DNA of 64,000 nucleotides from Dialister sp. UBA7295 (GCA_002471975.1 DKQZ01000112.1:8375-72374); one strand, 5' to 3'; shown: positions 41,732 through 51,731, counted from the first letter of the stretch. Numbers and translations: made by a program. Notes: generated by a model not told the origin, from the sequence alone.

Positions 41732-42256
41732 TCACAATTTCTTCTCATAATACCGGAGGGTCACAGGCACGAGGCCGTTCAGGATGGCAGGCCCGGTGGA
41801 GACAAGCCGGAAGCCCATATTTTCATAAAGATGACTGGCAGGAATGTTATCGATGTGGGTATCGAAACGCATGACTTTGCAGCCCTTTTCCCGTCCCAGT
41901 TCCATGCCGAATTCCACGAAGGCCCGTCCGATGCCGTGACGTTTCACTCCCGGAAGGACGCAGAGGGTATGGCCCACCATGACTTCACTGTCTTTGGCAG
42001 GATAGCGCCAGGGCTGGTCTTTGTATTCCTTCCCCTGCACCTGATTCCAGAAACAGCTGGCCCCAAAATTTCCTTCCTCATCCCGCATGACGTAGAGCCA
42101 GCCATTTGCGACGCCCGTTTCCGCCCAGGCTCTGGACGGATAGACGCCCCGCTTCCAGAGGGTCGTATCCGGATGGGTTTCATAATAATCAAAAAGTTTC
42201 TCGTAGCTTTCTGCCACTTCATCGATATCCGCCGCCGTAGCCTGTGTGATCTTCAT
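41732..42256 (-). CDS. GNAT-family N-acetyltransferase
   Basis: The ATG at 42256 follows AGGTGG, giving 174 residues that start MKITQATAADIDEVAESYE, the usual GNAT opening. The acetyl-CoA loop is VLPGVKRHGIGRAFVEFG near 110-127, and HIDNIPASHLYENMGF is the motif B end. The acceptor is unknown. It is monocistronic, with a heptamer element between it and the hypothetical cluster. Confidence 0.85.
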   Translation of the reverse strand: MKITQATAADIDEVAESYEKLFDYYETHPDTTLWKRGVYPSRAWAETGVANGWLYVMRDEEGNFGASCFWNQVQGKEYKDQPWRYPAKDSEVMVGHTLCVLPGVKRHGIGRAFVEFGMELGREKGCKVMRFDTHIDNIPASHLYENMGFRLVSTGPAILNGLVPVTLRYYEKKL

Positions 42257-42372
42257 AGTTCCACCTACTTTCCTCCCATTTGTTACAGTGCAGGAAATAT
42301 CGGAAAGCAAGTCAACCGCCGGCCGGCAGAAAAATTTTCTTTCCCGTCCCTCCGCAGAACAAAAGTTTTTTC

Positions 42373-42433
42373 GGGTTATAATCGCAAAACTTCTGAAATT
42401 TACATACTTTTTAGGGTTATAATCGCAAAACTT
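42373..42433 (+). repeat. Two direct repeats (41-bp spacing) upstream of DUF4143 ATPase 1
   Basis: GGGTTATAATCGCAAAAC occurs at 42373 and 42414, identical through about 20 bases and preceded each time by TTTT. They end 51 bases before the ATPase start, in the place of its promoter, and are not found elsewhere in the window. Operator sites for the ATPase or another protein are the likely role. Confidence 0.8.
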
Positions 42434-42484
42434 TTTGATAATTAACCGCTGATAGAGTAAAATAAAGGGGCAGGAGGTGATTTT

Positions 42485-43696
42485 ATGATTCCGCGCCCTT
42501 TATACACTGATAAAATCATGGCTTATGTGGACACTCCTTTTGTGAAAATACTGACCGGGGTCCGCCGCTCAGGTAAATCCACCATTTTGCAAATGATTCA
42601 GGAGAGACTCCAGGCGGAACGTCATATTGCTCCGGAAGCCATGCTGAGCTATCGTTTTGACTCCATGGAATATGAAGATTTGCGTGCAAAAGATATGTTT
42701 CTTGAAATCAAAAACCATATCAATGACGGATTCCATCATTATCTCTTCCTCGATGAAGTGCAGGAAATTGACGGCTGGGAGAAAGTGGTCAATTCCCTGG
42801 CTGCCGATTATGACGTGGACATCTACGTCACCGGATCCAATTCCAGAATGATGTCCTCTGAAATTTCCACCTATCTGACCGGCAGATATATTTCCTTCCA
42901 TATCTATACGTTGTCCTTTAAAGAATATCTGGATTTCACATCGACCTACAGGGAATTGAAAAGTCCCAGGGAAGAACTGCCAGAGTATATACGACTTGGC
43001 GGATTTCCTGCCATCCATCTCCGCCGTTACAGTCCGGACGAGGCCTATACCATCATCCGGGACATTTATAATTCCACTATTTTCTCCGATATTGTCCGGC
43101 GAAATCAGATCCGGAAAGTGGACCAGCTGGAGCGGGTCGTGAAATACACTTTCAACAATGTAGGAAATACGTTTTCTGCCAAATCCATTTCAGACTACCT
43201 GAAATCGGAACATCGAAAGCTCGATAATGAAACTGTTTACGACTACCTTGAAAAGCTGGAAAAGGCATACCTGCTTCATCGCTGCAGCCGGTATGATCTG
43301 CAGGGAAAAGCCATCCTGAAAACGCAGGAAAAATTTTATCTCGCCGATACCGCCCTTCGTTACAGCGTACTCGGATACCAGACAAGTACACTGGCCTCCA
43401 GTCTGGAAAACGTCGTCTACCTGGAGCTTCTTCGCCGGGGATACACCGTTTATATCGGAAAACTTGGTACCGGAGAAATCGATTTCGTAGCCTCCCGGCA
43501 GGGCAGCCGGCTGTACATTCAGGTCACGCAGGAAATATCTTCTGAAAAAACGGAAACAAGGGAATTCGGAAATCTGACCGCCATTCAGGACAATTATCCC
43601 AAGTACCTTCTGACCACCAGTCCCTTTGCCGGCGGAAATCATGAAGGCATTCATACCATGCATATCGCCGATTTTCTCTTAAGCAGTGAATTCTAA
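42485..43696 (+). CDS. AAA+ ATPase with DUF4143 domain (copy 1)
   Basis: The 403-residue protein has Walker A GVRRSGKS at 25-32, Walker B HYLFLDEVQ near 80 and a sensor TGSNSRMM. The C-terminal DUF4143 domain belongs to the PD-(D/E)xK nuclease fold; here its motif is weak, with EIDFVAS followed by YIQVTQ where an E-x-K would be, so nuclease activity is unlikely. Members are common and numerous in gut bacteria and their role is unknown. GGAGGTG precedes the ATG, and the two direct repeats upstream suggest autoregulation. Confidence 0.87.
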   Translation: MIPRPLYTDKIMAYVDTPFVKILTGVRRSGKSTILQMIQERLQAERHIAPEAMLSYRFDSMEYEDLRAKDMFLEIKNHINDGFHHYLFLDEVQEIDGWEKVVNSLAADYDVDIYVTGSNSRMMSSEISTYLTGRYISFHIYTLSFKEYLDFTSTYRELKSPREELPEYIRLGGFPAIHLRRYSPDEAYTIIRDIYNSTIFSDIVRRNQIRKVDQLERVVKYTFNNVGNTFSAKSISDYLKSEHRKLDNETVYDYLEKLEKAYLLHRCSRYDLQGKAILKTQEKFYLADTALRYSVLGYQTSTLASSLENVVYLELLRRGYTVYIGKLGTGEIDFVASRQGSRLYIQVTQEISSEKTETREFGNLTAIQDNYPKYLLTTSPFAGGNHEGIHTMHIADFLLSSEF

Positions 43697-43700
43697 ATAA

Positions 43701-43727
43701 AAAAGCGTCCTTCACGGACGCTTTTTT
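43701..43727. terminator. Terminator between ATPase 1 and the aldolase gene
   Basis: AAAAGCGTCC and GGACGCTTTT form a perfect stem around a TTCAC-type loop, with A- and T-runs. It lies between convergent genes. Confidence 0.9.
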
Positions 43728-43728
43728 A

Positions 43729-44502
43729 TTATTTCCTGATTTCCCCCACAATGGCCCGATAGGCTTTTGTGAATTCGATGGAATCGATGCTGTTGGCCAC
43801 GGCGTCATAGCCTTCGGAAAGGCGAAGCCGGGCTTCTTCTGCATTATTCGTATAGATGAGGCAGAGTTTTCCCGCCTTGCGGCAGGCTTTATGGATTCGC
43901 CCGAGGGCGGCCTTGAAGGCCGGGCTTCCCCACTGTCCCGGGATGCCCATGGAAATGGACAGGTCGAAGGGTCCGATGAAAATGCCGTCAAGGCCTTCTA
44001 GGTTCACGATTTCTTCGATGCTTTCCAGGGCTTCCACGGTCTCACACTGGGGAAGGACGAGGACTTTTTCATTGCTCTGCTTCATATAGTCTTCCAGGGT
44101 CCCTGCCGCCCAGGGTTCATTGCCAAAGCCGCTTCCCCTGGCCTTGATGAATCCGCGGTTCCCGAGAGGCGGGAATTTGGCGAGATCGATGAGCTTTTTG
44201 AAATCATCGATGGACCTGAGACAGGGAGCGATGATTCCCTCTGCCCCGTTGTCCACGGCCCGCTGGATTTCCTTGTGGGTCACGTCCCCGATCCGCACAA
44301 TGGGAGAAAGCCCGCTCTTTGAAGCGGCATCGATCAAATCACTCATGGTCTCCGTATCGTAGGGACCATGCTCCGTATCGATGATGACGTAGTCAAGACC
44401 CGTATAGGAAAGACATTCCACGATGGGCACATTGGCCACGCCCAGAAACGTGCCGACAGCACATCCTTTTTCTCTAATCTTTTCTTTCAAAATGTTCAGC
44501 AT
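43729..44502 (-). CDS. HpcH/HpaI-family aldolase
   Basis: A class II, metal-dependent aldolase of the 2-keto-3-deoxy-acid type (HpaI/RhmA/GarL). DTEHGPYD near 42-49, VRIGDVTHKEIQRAVDNGA, the metal-binding Glu in PQCETVEA and the Asp in GPFDLSISMG are all present. It would cleave 4-hydroxy-2-oxo acids to pyruvate and an aldehyde. The 257-residue length fits. The exact substrate is not known, and no sugar-acid genes are near. Confidence 0.88.
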   Translation of the reverse strand: MLNILKEKIREKGCAVGTFLGVANVPIVECLSYTGLDYVIIDTEHGPYDTETMSDLIDAASKSGLSPIVRIGDVTHKEIQRAVDNGAEGIIAPCLRSIDDFKKLIDLAKFPPLGNRGFIKARGSGFGNEPWAAGTLEDYMKQSNEKVLVLPQCETVEALESIEEIVNLEGLDGIFIGPFDLSISMGIPGQWGSPAFKAALGRIHKACRKAGKLCLIYTNNAEEARLRLSEGYDAVANSIDSIEFTKAYRAIVGEIRK

Positions 44503-44579
44503 AAAACCACTCCCTATCTTATACAGAAAACTTCATACTGAGGCCGCTCCTCATTTCGCGGCCCCTTCACTGACCACTT

Positions 44580-45692
44580 TTACCCCGCAATGACTTCATA
44601 GCATCCCACCAGGATGACGAGGAATACCCCATTCATCCAGGTAAAAGTGAAAAGAAATTTTCCTGCCTGCCCGAGTCTCGCGGTATAGATTTTATAGGAA
44701 ATCAGGCTCGCCATGGAGGCAATGAGAGTTCCCAGGCCCCCGATGTCGGTGCCCAGCATGAGACCCGCATAATTTTCAGTAAATCCGGACAGGAGAATGG
44801 CTGCCGGCACATTGCTGATCACCTGGCTGGCCAGAAGGGACACCAGGAATTCATGACCCTCCGTGTGGGCGGTGAGGAAATTATAAATAAAATCGATGTG
44901 TTTCAGATTTCCAATGAAAATGAAAAAGGCGGCAAACGTAAGGAGCAGGATGTAATCCACCCGCTTCAGCACGGGCCGGTCAAAGAAAAAGACTGCCCCC
45001 AGCACCAGTCCGGTCGTCAGGCGCCAGTCCAGGATATTTCCTACGGTCATCATACAGAAAAGGAAAAGGACGCCGTACAGCACGAGCTGATGGATGGGCC
45101 AGTGGACAAGTCCCCCGTCGAGAGGTTTCACCGGGCGGGCCGGAAACAGGAAAAGGGAAAGGCAGAGCAGGAGGAAGGAAATCACCGTATAGGGCAGGAG
45201 CAGTGATACGAAGGAAAAGACATCCATGCCCGAGACCAGGTAGAGGTACAGATTCTGCGGATTTCCTACGGGAGTGCACATGGAGCCCAGGTTGGCTGCA
45301 ATCGTCTGGAGGAGGACGACTTTGATCAATTCTTTTTCTTCCCCTGACTCATGAAAAGCCACCAGGGCAAAGGGGACGAAAGTGATGAGGGATACGTCAT
45401 TCGTAATCCACATGCTGGCGAAGAAGCAGGCAAAAATCATGACCCCTGCCATCTGGCGGACCGTATGAAGAAGGCGGAAAAGGCGCACCGTCACCATGGC
45501 AAAAATCCCGGCTTTCTGCAGGCCCGCCACCACGGTCATGAGAGAGAAAAGAAGGCCCAGCACCCGGAAATCGATATAGGAAATATAATCCATGGAGGGC
45601 GGCACAAAAAATGCCGTCACAAAGGCCAGAAGGGCAGCGAGACAGAAGACAGTGTTCGCCTTGAAAAAAGAAATCAATTTCGTCATGGTCAC
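44580..45692 (-). CDS. ArsB/SLC13-type (IT superfamily) membrane permease
   Basis: About ten membrane helices in 370 residues, with two similar halves. The family motif appears as WITNDVSLITFVPFAL in the first half and VISNVPAAILLSGF in the second, each with the conserved Asn that forms the ion site. PVGNPQNLYLY is also typical. Relatives carry arsenite, dicarboxylates, sulfate or citrate. The substrate cannot be told. It is slightly shorter than full ArsB or DASS proteins. Confidence 0.82.
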   Translation of the reverse strand: MTMTKLISFFKANTVFCLAALLAFVTAFFVPPSMDYISYIDFRVLGLLFSLMTVVAGLQKAGIFAMVTVRLFRLLHTVRQMAGVMIFACFFASMWITNDVSLITFVPFALVAFHESGEEKELIKVVLLQTIAANLGSMCTPVGNPQNLYLYLVSGMDVFSFVSLLLPYTVISFLLLCLSLFLFPARPVKPLDGGLVHWPIHQLVLYGVLFLFCMMTVGNILDWRLTTGLVLGAVFFFDRPVLKRVDYILLLTFAAFFIFIGNLKHIDFIYNFLTAHTEGHEFLVSLLASQVISNVPAAILLSGFTENYAGLMLGTDIGGLGTLIASMASLISYKIYTARLGQAGKFLFTFTWMNGVFLVILVGCYEVIAG

Positions 45693-45782
45693 TCACAATA
45701 AAAAATAGCTGTCATTTCTCCGTATCTTATCATGGAGAGGAATAGCGGTCAAAGAAATTATGATTTCTCATCCACCAGAGCA

Positions 45783-45927
45783 GATTTCCCGACAGATGAG
45801 GGGACGCTTTTCCGCCAAATGGAGGAATGATTTTTCGCCAAATCAGGGATCGATTTTTCGCCAAATCAGGGATCGATTTTCCGCCAAATGAAGGATTAAA
45901 TTTCCGCCAAATGAAGGAAAATCGTTG
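45783..45927 (+). repeat. Tandem 23-bp repeat, five good copies and one degenerate, upstream of DUF4143 ATPase 2
   Basis: CGCCAAAT begins at 45813, 45836, 45859, 45882 and 45905, exactly 23 bp apart each time; a weaker copy starts at 45790. The unit consensus is TTTTCGCCAAATCAGG plus seven bases. The array ends about 50 bases before the ATPase start. There are no spacers between units, so it is not CRISPR. Confidence 0.9.
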
Positions 45928-45974
45928 AATAAAGGAAAATACCATGTTACTATTATAAAAAAGGAGGTGCCCTG

Positions 45975-47252
45975 ATGAGTGATTACAAGAATCGTATAGC
46001 TGATATTCTCGTAGAACGCCGATTAAAGAATAAGGGTGCCCTTCTCATTGAAGGGCCTAAATGGTGTGGAAAAACTACCACTGCCGAGCAGCATGCCAAA
46101 AGCATTCTTTATATGTCAGATCCTGACAAAATGGAGCAGAATCTGCAGTTGGCCGATATCAGCCCCAAAGCACTGCTTCAGGGAGAAGAACCAAGACTGA
46201 TTGACGAATGGCAGCTGGCTCCCGGGCTTTGGGATGCCGCCCGTTTTGAAGTGGATCACCGAAAGGGATTCGGTCATTTCATCCTGACCGGGTCTGCCGT
46301 GCCCGCAGATCATTCAAAAATCCACCATACCGGCACCGGACGTTTCGCCTGGATCCGGATGCGCCCCATGAGTCTATGGGAGTCCGGCGAATCCAGTGGC
46401 GAAGTGAGCCTTCAGGACCTTTTTGAAAATCCGGAAATGGAAATCATGGCAGAAAACAGGCTGTCCCTGAAGGATATTACCTTCCTGATCTGCCGCGGAG
46501 GCTGGCCGGAATCCACGCTGCTAAGCGGGGAAGATGCACTGGAACAGGCCTTTGATTACTATGATGCTGTCGTGAAATCAGATATTTCCCGAGTGGATGG
46601 TATCCAGAGAAACGAGGAACGAGTCCGTCACCTCATGCATTCCTATGCCAGGAATCAGGGTTCTCAGGCAAGTCTCCCCGCCCTTTGTGAAGACATCAGG
46701 GCAAATGATGATGCTTCTCTCAGTGTCGATACCATTTCTTCCTATACCAATGCCCTGAGGCAGATATTTGTCATTGAAGATATGCCTGCCTGGAATCCTA
46801 ACCTCCGGTCAAAAACAGCCATTCGTACCTCGGATACCCGCTATTTCGTAGATCCTTCCATCGCTTCTGCCGCACTGGGTATCGGGCCGGGAGACCTTGA
46901 AAATGATCTGAATACCTGCGGTCTTTTCTTTGAGACTTTATGCATCCGGGATTTGAGGGTTTTTGCGGATACTTTAAATGGCAAAGTGTACCACTACCGG
47001 GACAAAAACGATCTGGAGTGCGATGCTGTCATTCATTTAAGAGATGGCCGCTATGGTCTTGTCGAAATCAAGCTGGGTGGAAATAAACAGATTGAAGATG
47101 GTGTAAAAACATTGACAAAACTGGCAGGACAGCTGGACACTACGAAGATGAAGAATCCCTCCTTTCTTATGGTTCTTACAGGAACTGCGCCCTATGCCTA
47201 CCGAAGAAAAGATGGGGTTTATGTGGTCCCCATAGGCTGCCTGAAAAATTGA
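45975..47252 (+). CDS. AAA+ ATPase with DUF4143 domain (copy 2)
   Basis: The 425-residue protein has Walker A GPKWCGKT at 27-34 and Walker B RLIDEWQ near 77. The C-terminal DUF4143 domain keeps a PD-(D/E)xK-like pattern, ECDAVIHLRDG then LVEIKLGG, so this copy may have retained nuclease chemistry. It begins with AAGGAGGTG before the ATG. It is not closely similar to copies 1 and 3 apart from motifs. The tandem 23-bp repeats upstream are its own. The biological role is unknown. Confidence 0.87.
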   Translation: MSDYKNRIADILVERRLKNKGALLIEGPKWCGKTTTAEQHAKSILYMSDPDKMEQNLQLADISPKALLQGEEPRLIDEWQLAPGLWDAARFEVDHRKGFGHFILTGSAVPADHSKIHHTGTGRFAWIRMRPMSLWESGESSGEVSLQDLFENPEMEIMAENRLSLKDITFLICRGGWPESTLLSGEDALEQAFDYYDAVVKSDISRVDGIQRNEERVRHLMHSYARNQGSQASLPALCEDIRANDDASLSVDTISSYTNALRQIFVIEDMPAWNPNLRSKTAIRTSDTRYFVDPSIASAALGIGPGDLENDLNTCGLFFETLCIRDLRVFADTLNGKVYHYRDKNDLECDAVIHLRDGRYGLVEIKLGGNKQIEDGVKTLTKLAGQLDTTKMKNPSFLMVLTGTAPYAYRRKDGVYVVPIGCLKN

Positions 47253-47261
47253 CCTTCACAT

Positions 47262-47295
47262 AAAAAAACAGCATCGTTCATCGATGCTGTTTTTT
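47262..47295. terminator. Terminator between ATPase 2 and the PagL-like gene
   Basis: ACAGCATCG and TCGATGCTGT pair around a TTCA-type loop, flanked by seven A and five T residues. It lies between convergent genes. Confidence 0.9.
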
Positions 47296-47298
47296 ATT

Positions 47299-47916
47299 TC
47301 AGAATCTATGCTCATAGCCAATCATGAATCCCGCGGCGTTGAAGCCGGGGTTATGACTTTTGAATCCGTTGGAGCAGTGCATATAGGACCAGCCGAGACG
47401 GATTCCGTTATCTTCGTTCCACCGGTAAGAAAGCCTTGGCCCGATGCGCCACATGAATCCGAAGGCCCTGCCCCTTGCGGGAAAGGCTTTGTCGTAAAGG
47501 AGAATGCTTCCCGTGCCGTCAAAGCCGCCGGAAAGTTTGCCGGAAATGGGCTTTTCCCAGCGGAGAAGGATGGAGGGACCGATGCCTGCCCCCTTGCTGT
47601 CCCGCCGGATATGATCATCCGACGTATAGCCCGTGGCCCGCTGGATCGTGAGACCCTTCCAGATGGAGAAAGTGCCGTTCACTTTCCAGGGTTCGTAGAC
47701 GTGAAGATCATAGGACTTGATATGCCTGTCCTTGTAGAACCTAGGCTCCATGTATTCCATTTCTATTTCCACCGGTTTCTTTTTAGCCGTGGAAATAGAT
47801 GGGCCTGCTATGGAAAGGGGCTGCTCTTTCCCTTCTTCTGCGGAAGCTTCGGTGAAAAGACCGCCGGAGAGGAGGGCAGCCGCCAGAAAAATACCACAAA
47901 CAAAATCAGCTTTCAT
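47299..47916 (-). CDS. PagL-like lipid A deacylase (acyloxyacyl hydrolase family)
   Basis: A 205-residue outer-membrane beta-barrel. A signal peptide ends near ASA at 23-26. The strands alternate as expected and the protein ends in the aromatic signature YEHRF. The PagL catalytic pattern His-x-Ser-Asn appears in MHCSNGFKSHNPGFN near 182-196. PagL removes an acyl chain from lipid A. Its presence supports a lipopolysaccharide-bearing outer membrane. The expected acidic third catalytic residue was not pinned down. Transcription is separate from its neighbours. Confidence 0.72.
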   Translation of the reverse strand: MKADFVCGIFLAAALLSGGLFTEASAEEGKEQPLSIAGPSISTAKKKPVEIEMEYMEPRFYKDRHIKSYDLHVYEPWKVNGTFSIWKGLTIQRATGYTSDDHIRRDSKGAGIGPSILLRWEKPISGKLSGGFDGTGSILLYDKAFPARGRAFGFMWRIGPRLSYRWNEDNGIRLGWSYMHCSNGFKSHNPGFNAAGFMIGYEHRF

Positions 47917-48029
47917 GATTAGAAATATCCTTTCCTTCCCCCAAATATCCCTTTCTCTGTGCTTTATAGTAACTCCGGGAAATATGAATTTTCAAGCCCC
48001 ATCATTTGTCTTTTGTATAACTATCCAAT

Positions 48030-51000
48030 CTATTCGCTCTGTGCTTCCATTTCCCCTTCCACATCCAGGTAGAGTTCCTCCAGTTTCTTTTCCATTTCCT
48101 CATCGGCCTTCCAGAGGCCCCGTTTGTCCGCCTCCAGCAGGGTCTCGATGATCCGCTTTCGTGCCCAGGGATTCACATCGTTCATCCAGTCCGCCATGTC
48201 CTTATCCAGCACATATTTCTCCGCGTACTGCTCATACATCCAGTCGTCCATGATTTTCGTGGTGGCGTCCCACTGATAGGAAATGGAAACCATATTGGAA
48301 AGATCGGCCGCCCCTTTGTAGCCGTGTTTCATCATGCCTTTGATATATTTCGGATTGATGGCTTCGGAGCGGAAGGTGCGGCGGGCCGTTTCCTGGACGG
48401 TCAGGACCTTCGGATTCCTGCGGTCCGTGGTGTCTCCGGCATAGGATTTCGGCGCTTTTCCCGAAATGGCCCGGACGGAAGCGATCATGCCCCCATGGTA
48501 GGCATTGTAATCGTCGGAGGAAAGCATATTGGTCTCATGGTTATCTTCATTTTTGATGGTCACGTCCATATGGGAAAGCCGTTTCCGGAAAAGGTCGGGA
48601 CGGAATTCGCCCCTCGCCTTTCCCCCATAGGCATGACCGCCCCAGCGGATATAGACGTTGGAAAGATCGTCCAGGGTCTGCCAGTTCTTCGATTCCAGCA
48701 GATTTCCTATGCCGGCACCATAAGTCCCCGGGGCATCGCCGAAGATGCGGTAGGCCGCCTGCCGCCAGGCTTCCTCTCTGGAAATACCTTCCCTCATGAG
48801 GGCCTCACTGTCTTCGCTCACATGACGTTTCACGAAATTATCCTCATCCCTCTCATCCAGCGATGAGGCGAGAAGGATGGCTCTGTCCAGAAGCTCGGCG
48901 GCCTGGGGCATGGTATCCCGGAAGAGTCCGGAAATCCGCCCGGTCACGTCGATCCTGGGCCTTTTGAGTTCGGAGAGAGGAATGACTTCGAGGTCTTTCA
49001 CATAGCCGCTTCCCCGCTGCCATAGGGGTTTCAGACCGAGGAAATAAAGAAATTCCGCGATGCACTGTCCATGGCTTCTCATATTGGCCCCGGACCAGAG
49101 GACCATGCCGATATTTTCCGGATACTTTCCTTCGTCCGCGATATATTGGGTAATCACCTGATTGGCGAGATCCTGTCCCAGCTTCCAGGCTGCTTTTGTG
49201 GGAAGGAGCCTGGGGTCAAGGCCATAGAAATTGATGGCAGGCGGAAGGATGGATGGCCCCGACACGGCAGGGGATCCCGTGGCCCCGGGACGGATGTAAT
49301 GACCGTCCAGGCCATTTTCAGCATGAATCATTTCCTCCTTCGTGCGGGAAAGCTTTTCTTTCAGTTCTCCGCATGCAAAGGAAAGAAGGATTTTCAGTTT
49401 TTCCTGCCACTCTTTCGGCGCCGAAAGGACCGGTTCATGATGGAAAATACCGGAAATGGCCGCTTCGGAGAAATCCTTTTCCACGAGAAGGGAAATCATT
49501 TCTTTTTCTTCCTTCTGCGACCGGGCCAGAAGTTCGCCGCCCGTGAGGCCGCAGGGGTAAATATTTCCTGCCTTTTTCTTCATTTCCTCCGAAGAAATCC
49601 CGTAAAGCTCTCCCCAGAGGTCAGGTAGGGAGGGAACATCTCCCTGGGGGAACTGTAGGAGCCGCCCCAGGGTATCCGTCAGTATTTCTCCCGTCGGCAT
49701 CTCTCCCAGCACATGAAGGCCCACATGGGTCTCGCTGTCCCGTATTTCCTCAATAAACTCATGGAGACGGCTCACATAATCGCTGAAATCCTCCGAAAGA
49801 GGCACGTCCGTATCCAGGTCCAGCTTCAAGGCCAGCTTCCGGATGTCCTTTTCCGTGGACTTTTCCTGTCCTTCCCCGGCTTTTCGGAAATGGGCATATT
49901 CGTCAAGGAGCCTTTCCAGGTCTGCCAGTTCTTCATAAGTCCCCGATTCGGCCATGGGCGCGGGCAAGTGACTCACGAGGCAGGCACTCCCCCGCCGTTT
50001 GGCCTGGATCCCTTCTCCCACAATGGTCATGTGGTAGAAATACAGATTCGGCAGATCCCCCAGGGCGAGCTCCGGATAGCTTTCCCGGTCCAGGCCCACG
50101 CCCTTCCCCGGGAGCCATTCCAGATTTCCATGGGTGCCCACATGGATGACCATATCCGCCTTCCAGCTATCCCTCAGCCACTGATAAAAAGCCAGGTACT
50201 GATGGGTGGGCGCCACATAGGGATCATGGTACAGTTTCCCCGGGTCCAGGCCATAGCCCCGGGCCGGCTGGACGGTGAGGAAAATATGGCCGTCCATGGT
50301 TCCGGGGACGAGAATATTTCCATCCTCCACCATGACAGACCCCGGCGCCCTGCCCCAGTCCTTTTCCAGCTGTGCTTTCACTTTCTCCGTAAAATGATGG
50401 TGGCCTTTGAGATATTCGGAGACCGGCAGCTTCTCACACTCTTTCACCTGCTCATCCGTCAGCATGTCCATATCGTTCGTGGCATGGGAAGTCATCTTCC
50501 GGATGAGCTCTGCCCCGTCCTTCGGAATCCAGGGAACGTCATAGCCTTTCTCTTTCATGCGGAAGAGAAGCTTTTGGATGCTTTCCATGGTATCCAGGCC
50601 CACGGCGCTTCCGATATTTGAATTCTTCGGCGGATAATTGTGGAAAATGATGGCCACTTTCTTATCCTTATTTTCCTTCATGGAAAGGCGGGCCCACTTG
50701 CCTGCCTTCGACACCACCAGGCGCATCCGCTCTTCCATGGGAAGATAACGGACAAGGCCCTCTTCATTCACTGTTTTGGATGCCAGAGGCACCGTATGAA
50801 TGATACCGTCCACTTCCGGCATGGCTGCAGAAAAAGAAAGTTCCGCCATGGTGAGGCCTTCTGACGATGCCTGCCATTCTTCCTTCGGCATGATGAGGGA
50901 ATAGGCCTCCAGCACAGGAATCCCTATTTCCTCCATCTCCTTTGTGGAAATAGAACCGGACGCGGAAAAGGAAAATTTCATCACATTCACGATAGCCCTG

Positions 51001-51731
51001 ACGACTGGCCGATTGCCATCCATGAAGTACCTGTGGAAAATTTCGGAAATGGAAGGCGCACCGAGAGACGTGTCGGGAATGCCGTTCGTAAAGACGGGGA
51101 CCACATTGTACCCCTGCCGCTCCGCTTCCCGGACAAAAGAAGCCTGGTACGAAAGGTCGTCCCAGATCCATTCATCCCGGTAAAAAAGCATACCCAGGGC
51201 AGGCCGGCCGGGTTTGAAAAACCTCTCCCGATAAGCTGCGGGGTCGGTCATACACTTCCCGTCCATATCAGGATGGTAAATCCCCGCCCAGCAGAGCTTC
51301 TCCGGCGCCTTCACCTTCTCATTTTCTCCGCTCAAAAGGCTCTGGGCATAGAGCCAGAAATTTTTATAATTTTCCATGCCTCCGTACTGGGCATACTGCT
51401 GCAGCACCTGGATGGCCGGATGCTCCAGGCCCCGGCCTGCTTCCCCTTCTGCCGATCCTGCGGCATCCATGAAATAAGGAATATTTTCCTTCTCCATAAA
51501 GAACCGGCACCGGTCCCAGAACCGGGTACGAATCGTATTTCCCATCCACCGGATGAGAACAAGAGAAGCAGAAGAAAGCCTTTCCTCCCAGTCCCGAGTC
51601 CATCGGCTGTCACTTGCAATCTTCAGCACATCACAGTCCCCATGAAGCTTTCCCGCCGCCCTCAAACTGCGGCACGCCGCCCCCATCATGGCATATCGCC
51701 GGTCCACATTGGTGATGTAAAGAATATTCAT
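48030..51731 (-). CDS. CobN/HmuS-type chelatase subunit
   Basis: The 1233 residues follow the CobN/magnesium-chelatase H plan from MNILYITNVDRRYAMM to the end, with blocks such as NYPPKNSNIGSAVGLDT, HVGTHGNLEWLPGK and GGHAYGGKARGEF. CobN inserts cobalt in aerobic B12 synthesis, but its partners CobS and CobT are absent. The gene instead faces a TonB-dependent receptor across a shared promoter region. In Bacteroidetes heme-uptake loci the CobN homologue HmuS sits with such a receptor, and works on heme iron. A heme (or other tetrapyrrole) role is the better reading here; cobalt insertion cannot be excluded. Confidence 0.85.
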   Translation of the reverse strand: MNILYITNVDRRYAMMGAACRSLRAAGKLHGDCDVLKIASDSRWTRDWEERLSSASLVLIRWMGNTIRTRFWDRCRFFMEKENIPYFMDAAGSAEGEAGRGLEHPAIQVLQQYAQYGGMENYKNFWLYAQSLLSGENEKVKAPEKLCWAGIYHPDMDGKCMTDPAAYRERFFKPGRPALGMLFYRDEWIWDDLSYQASFVREAERQGYNVVPVFTNGIPDTSLGAPSISEIFHRYFMDGNRPVVRAIVNVMKFSFSASGSISTKEMEEIGIPVLEAYSLIMPKEEWQASSEGLTMAELSFSAAMPEVDGIIHTVPLASKTVNEEGLVRYLPMEERMRLVVSKAGKWARLSMKENKDKKVAIIFHNYPPKNSNIGSAVGLDTMESIQKLLFRMKEKGYDVPWIPKDGAELIRKMTSHATNDMDMLTDEQVKECEKLPVSEYLKGHHHFTEKVKAQLEKDWGRAPGSVMVEDGNILVPGTMDGHIFLTVQPARGYGLDPGKLYHDPYVAPTHQYLAFYQWLRDSWKADMVIHVGTHGNLEWLPGKGVGLDRESYPELALGDLPNLYFYHMTIVGEGIQAKRRGSACLVSHLPAPMAESGTYEELADLERLLDEYAHFRKAGEGQEKSTEKDIRKLALKLDLDTDVPLSEDFSDYVSRLHEFIEEIRDSETHVGLHVLGEMPTGEILTDTLGRLLQFPQGDVPSLPDLWGELYGISSEEMKKKAGNIYPCGLTGGELLARSQKEEKEMISLLVEKDFSEAAISGIFHHEPVLSAPKEWQEKLKILLSFACGELKEKLSRTKEEMIHAENGLDGHYIRPGATGSPAVSGPSILPPAINFYGLDPRLLPTKAAWKLGQDLANQVITQYIADEGKYPENIGMVLWSGANMRSHGQCIAEFLYFLGLKPLWQRGSGYVKDLEVIPLSELKRPRIDVTGRISGLFRDTMPQAAELLDRAILLASSLDERDEDNFVKRHVSEDSEALMREGISREEAWRQAAYRIFGDAPGTYGAGIGNLLESKNWQTLDDLSNVYIRWGGHAYGGKARGEFRPDLFRKRLSHMDVTIKNEDNHETNMLSSDDYNAYHGGMIASVRAISGKAPKSYAGDTTDRRNPKVLTVQETARRTFRSEAINPKYIKGMMKHGYKGAADLSNMVSISYQWDATTKIMDDWMYEQYAEKYVLDKDMADWMNDVNPWARKRIIETLLEADKRGLWKADEEMEKKLEELYLDVEGEMEAQSE

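Noticed and set aside
45783..45927. CRISPR array
   Set aside because: Units of 23 bp follow each other without unique spacers, and there are no cas genes.
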